Below are positions 5,903-6,719 of a DNA stretch of 6,719 nt, one piece after another (position 1 is the first letter of the stretch; each line of letters begins with the position of its first letter). A model generated the notes under the pieces. It worked only from the letters and a program-made list of their open reading frames with translations. It was not told the origin of the DNA and made no database searches. Location of the stretch: assembly GCA_964561235.1 (NCBI GenBank), contig CAZLOV010000138.1, forward strand, positions 1 through 6,719, given 5' to 3'. The position numbers were made by a program, and so were the translations under genes. Source of the stretch: JBCBSP01 sp964561235. GTDB taxonomy: Bacteria; Pseudomonadota; Alphaproteobacteria; Caulobacterales; Maricaulaceae.

Positions 5903-6719
5903 TCACCGCGCGGAGGCCGGGAGCGTGACCGAAAAGCGCGCCCCAAGCACCGCGCCGTCCTCGCCGCGGCGGTTTTCAGCCTGGATCGAGCCGCCATAGG
6001 CCTGCACGGTTTGCCGCGCGATCGCGAGACCGAGGCCGGAATGCGCCCCGAACGCCGCGCCTGAAGGCCTGCGCGTGTAGAAGCGCGTGAAGATCGCCTC
6101 GAGGTTTTCCTCTGGCACGCCCGGCCCGTCATCATCGACATGAACCGCCACGACAGGCCGCGGGTCGTTGCGCCGCTCCACGCTGACGCGAACCTCGCCG
6201 CCCGGCTCGGAAAACGTCGCCGCGTTGTCCATCAGGTTCACGAACACCCGCCCGATCGGATCTTCATGCGCGCGCACGCGCGCATCGTCCGGGCTCGAGA
6301 CGAGCCGGACCGTCACGCCGCGCGCATCGCTGTCGCTTTGAATGCGCGCGATATCGGCGAGCAGGCGGACCAGATCGATCGTTTCCGGCGTCTCGCGCGC
6401 CAGTTCGGCTTCCAGACGGGACGCATTCGAGATGTCCGTGATCAGGCGGTCGAGCCGGCGCACGTCTTCGAGCTCGCCTTCGAGGGGCTGAGGCGCTCGA
6501 GCCGGCGCACGTCGTGCTCGATCACCGCCAGCAGCCGCGCGCGCCGCTCCGGATCCTCGGTCGAGGGCAGCACTTCAGCGGCCGAGCGGATCGAGGCGAG
6601 CGGGTTCTTGATCTCGTGCGCGACGTCGGCGGCGAAACTCTCGATGGCGTCGAGCCGGTCGTAGAGGGCCTCCGTCATCGCGCTGAAGGCGCGGCCGAGA
6701 TCGCCGATCTCGTCGCGGC
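5903..6719 (-). pseudogene. chvG: ChvG-type sensor histidine kinase, C-terminal part, frame broken by a 47-bp duplication (runs off right edge)
   Basis: ChvG (ExoS/BvrS) is an inner-membrane kinase that senses envelope or acid stress and phosphorylates ChvI. From the right edge the frame reads the end of a HAMP domain (RDEIGDLGRAFSAMTEALY), then the H-box FAADVAHEIKNPLASIRSA, with the phospho-accepting His at about 6616-6618. It continues to IEHDVRRLERL, then goes out of register and stops at 6442. A second frame resumes with EDVRRLDRLITDISNASRLE (about 6461 downward). It carries the whole ATPase domain: VFVNLMDNAATFS (N-box), DDDGPGVPEENLEAIFTRFYT (G1/F), HSGLGLAIARQ (G2), and stops at 5903. 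Removing 47 bp restores the family consensus HDVRRLDRLITDIS, so the parts clearly belong to one gene. Adding one base to the G4 run at 6484-6487 would instead give an in-frame 16-residue insertion. ATG 6678 is not the start. As written the protein would lack its ATPase domain; a sequencing error is quite possible. Confidence 0.85.
6444..6513. repeat. 23-bp direct repeat, offset 47 bp, at the chvG frame break
   Basis: Bases 6444-6466 and 6491-6513 are identical except at one position (G6449 versus C6496). The 24-bp spacer between them contains two copies of CTTCGAG (6466-6472, 6478-6484) and a G4 run (6484-6487). The repeats encode DVRRLDRL and DVRRLERL respectively, i.e. the second helix of the dimerisation domain doubled. 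The 47-bp unit is not a multiple of three, which causes the frameshift. Confidence 0.85.

Noticed and set aside
6442..6513. Programmed -1 frameshifting in chvG
   Set aside because: A CCCC run could let one tRNA re-pair, but there is no X-XXY-YYZ heptamer and no precedent in this family; a duplication or base error explains the data more simply.
6442..6678. A complete 78-residue small H-box protein as a separate gene
   Set aside because: The frame is open upstream through HAMP sequence to the window edge, and its last 15 residues are out-of-register translation; it is a fragment of chvG.

Overview
The window reads as a chromosomal segment from a GC-rich alphaproteobacterium, most likely a Caulobacter relative of the Maricaulales/Hyphomonadaceae type. 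This rests on three things: the very high GC with GC-biased third codon positions, a DivL-type cell-cycle kinase beside ahcY, and a ChvG-type kinase beside a regulatory EIIA(Man)/HPr pair. The group assignment is inference from gene content. No rRNA, tRNA, CRISPR array, insertion sequence or phage gene is visible.

Layout, left to right. Bases 1-1263 (minus) hold the N-terminal 421 codons of a membrane-anchored, PAS-containing DivL-like kinase that runs off the left edge. Bases 1378-1839 (minus) encode a small lipoprotein with a TonB C-terminal-like domain. Bases 1905-3329 (minus) are ahcY, S-adenosylhomocysteine hydrolase. These three point the same way, in the order ahcY, lipoprotein, divL. 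A strong hairpin follows ahcY, and a GANTC-containing AT-rich patch precedes divL, so divL may have its own promoter. Bases 3330-3634 are a divergent control region. Bases 3635-5128 (plus) encode a four-helix membrane protein of unknown function with a long acidic Ala/Pro/Glu-rich tail. It converges on the minus-strand block 5152-6719: HPr, EIIA(Man) and the C-terminal half of chvG.

Functionally the right block looks like an envelope-sensing two-component system joined to a regulatory phosphotransfer system. HPr and EIIA overlap by 4 bp. HPr keeps both the catalytic His and the regulatory Ser, but hprK, the HPr kinase gene commonly found between chvG and EIIA in alphaproteobacteria, is absent from the 77-bp gap. 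The left block pairs SAH recycling with a cell-cycle kinase.

The most notable local anomaly is in chvG. A near-perfect 23-bp direct repeat, offset by 47 bp, lies in the second helix of the dimerisation domain and breaks the reading frame. It is either a real inactivating duplication or a base-level error in a G4 run. I do not see a convincing new multi-gene system; the most novel protein is the uncharacterised membrane protein at 3635-5128.
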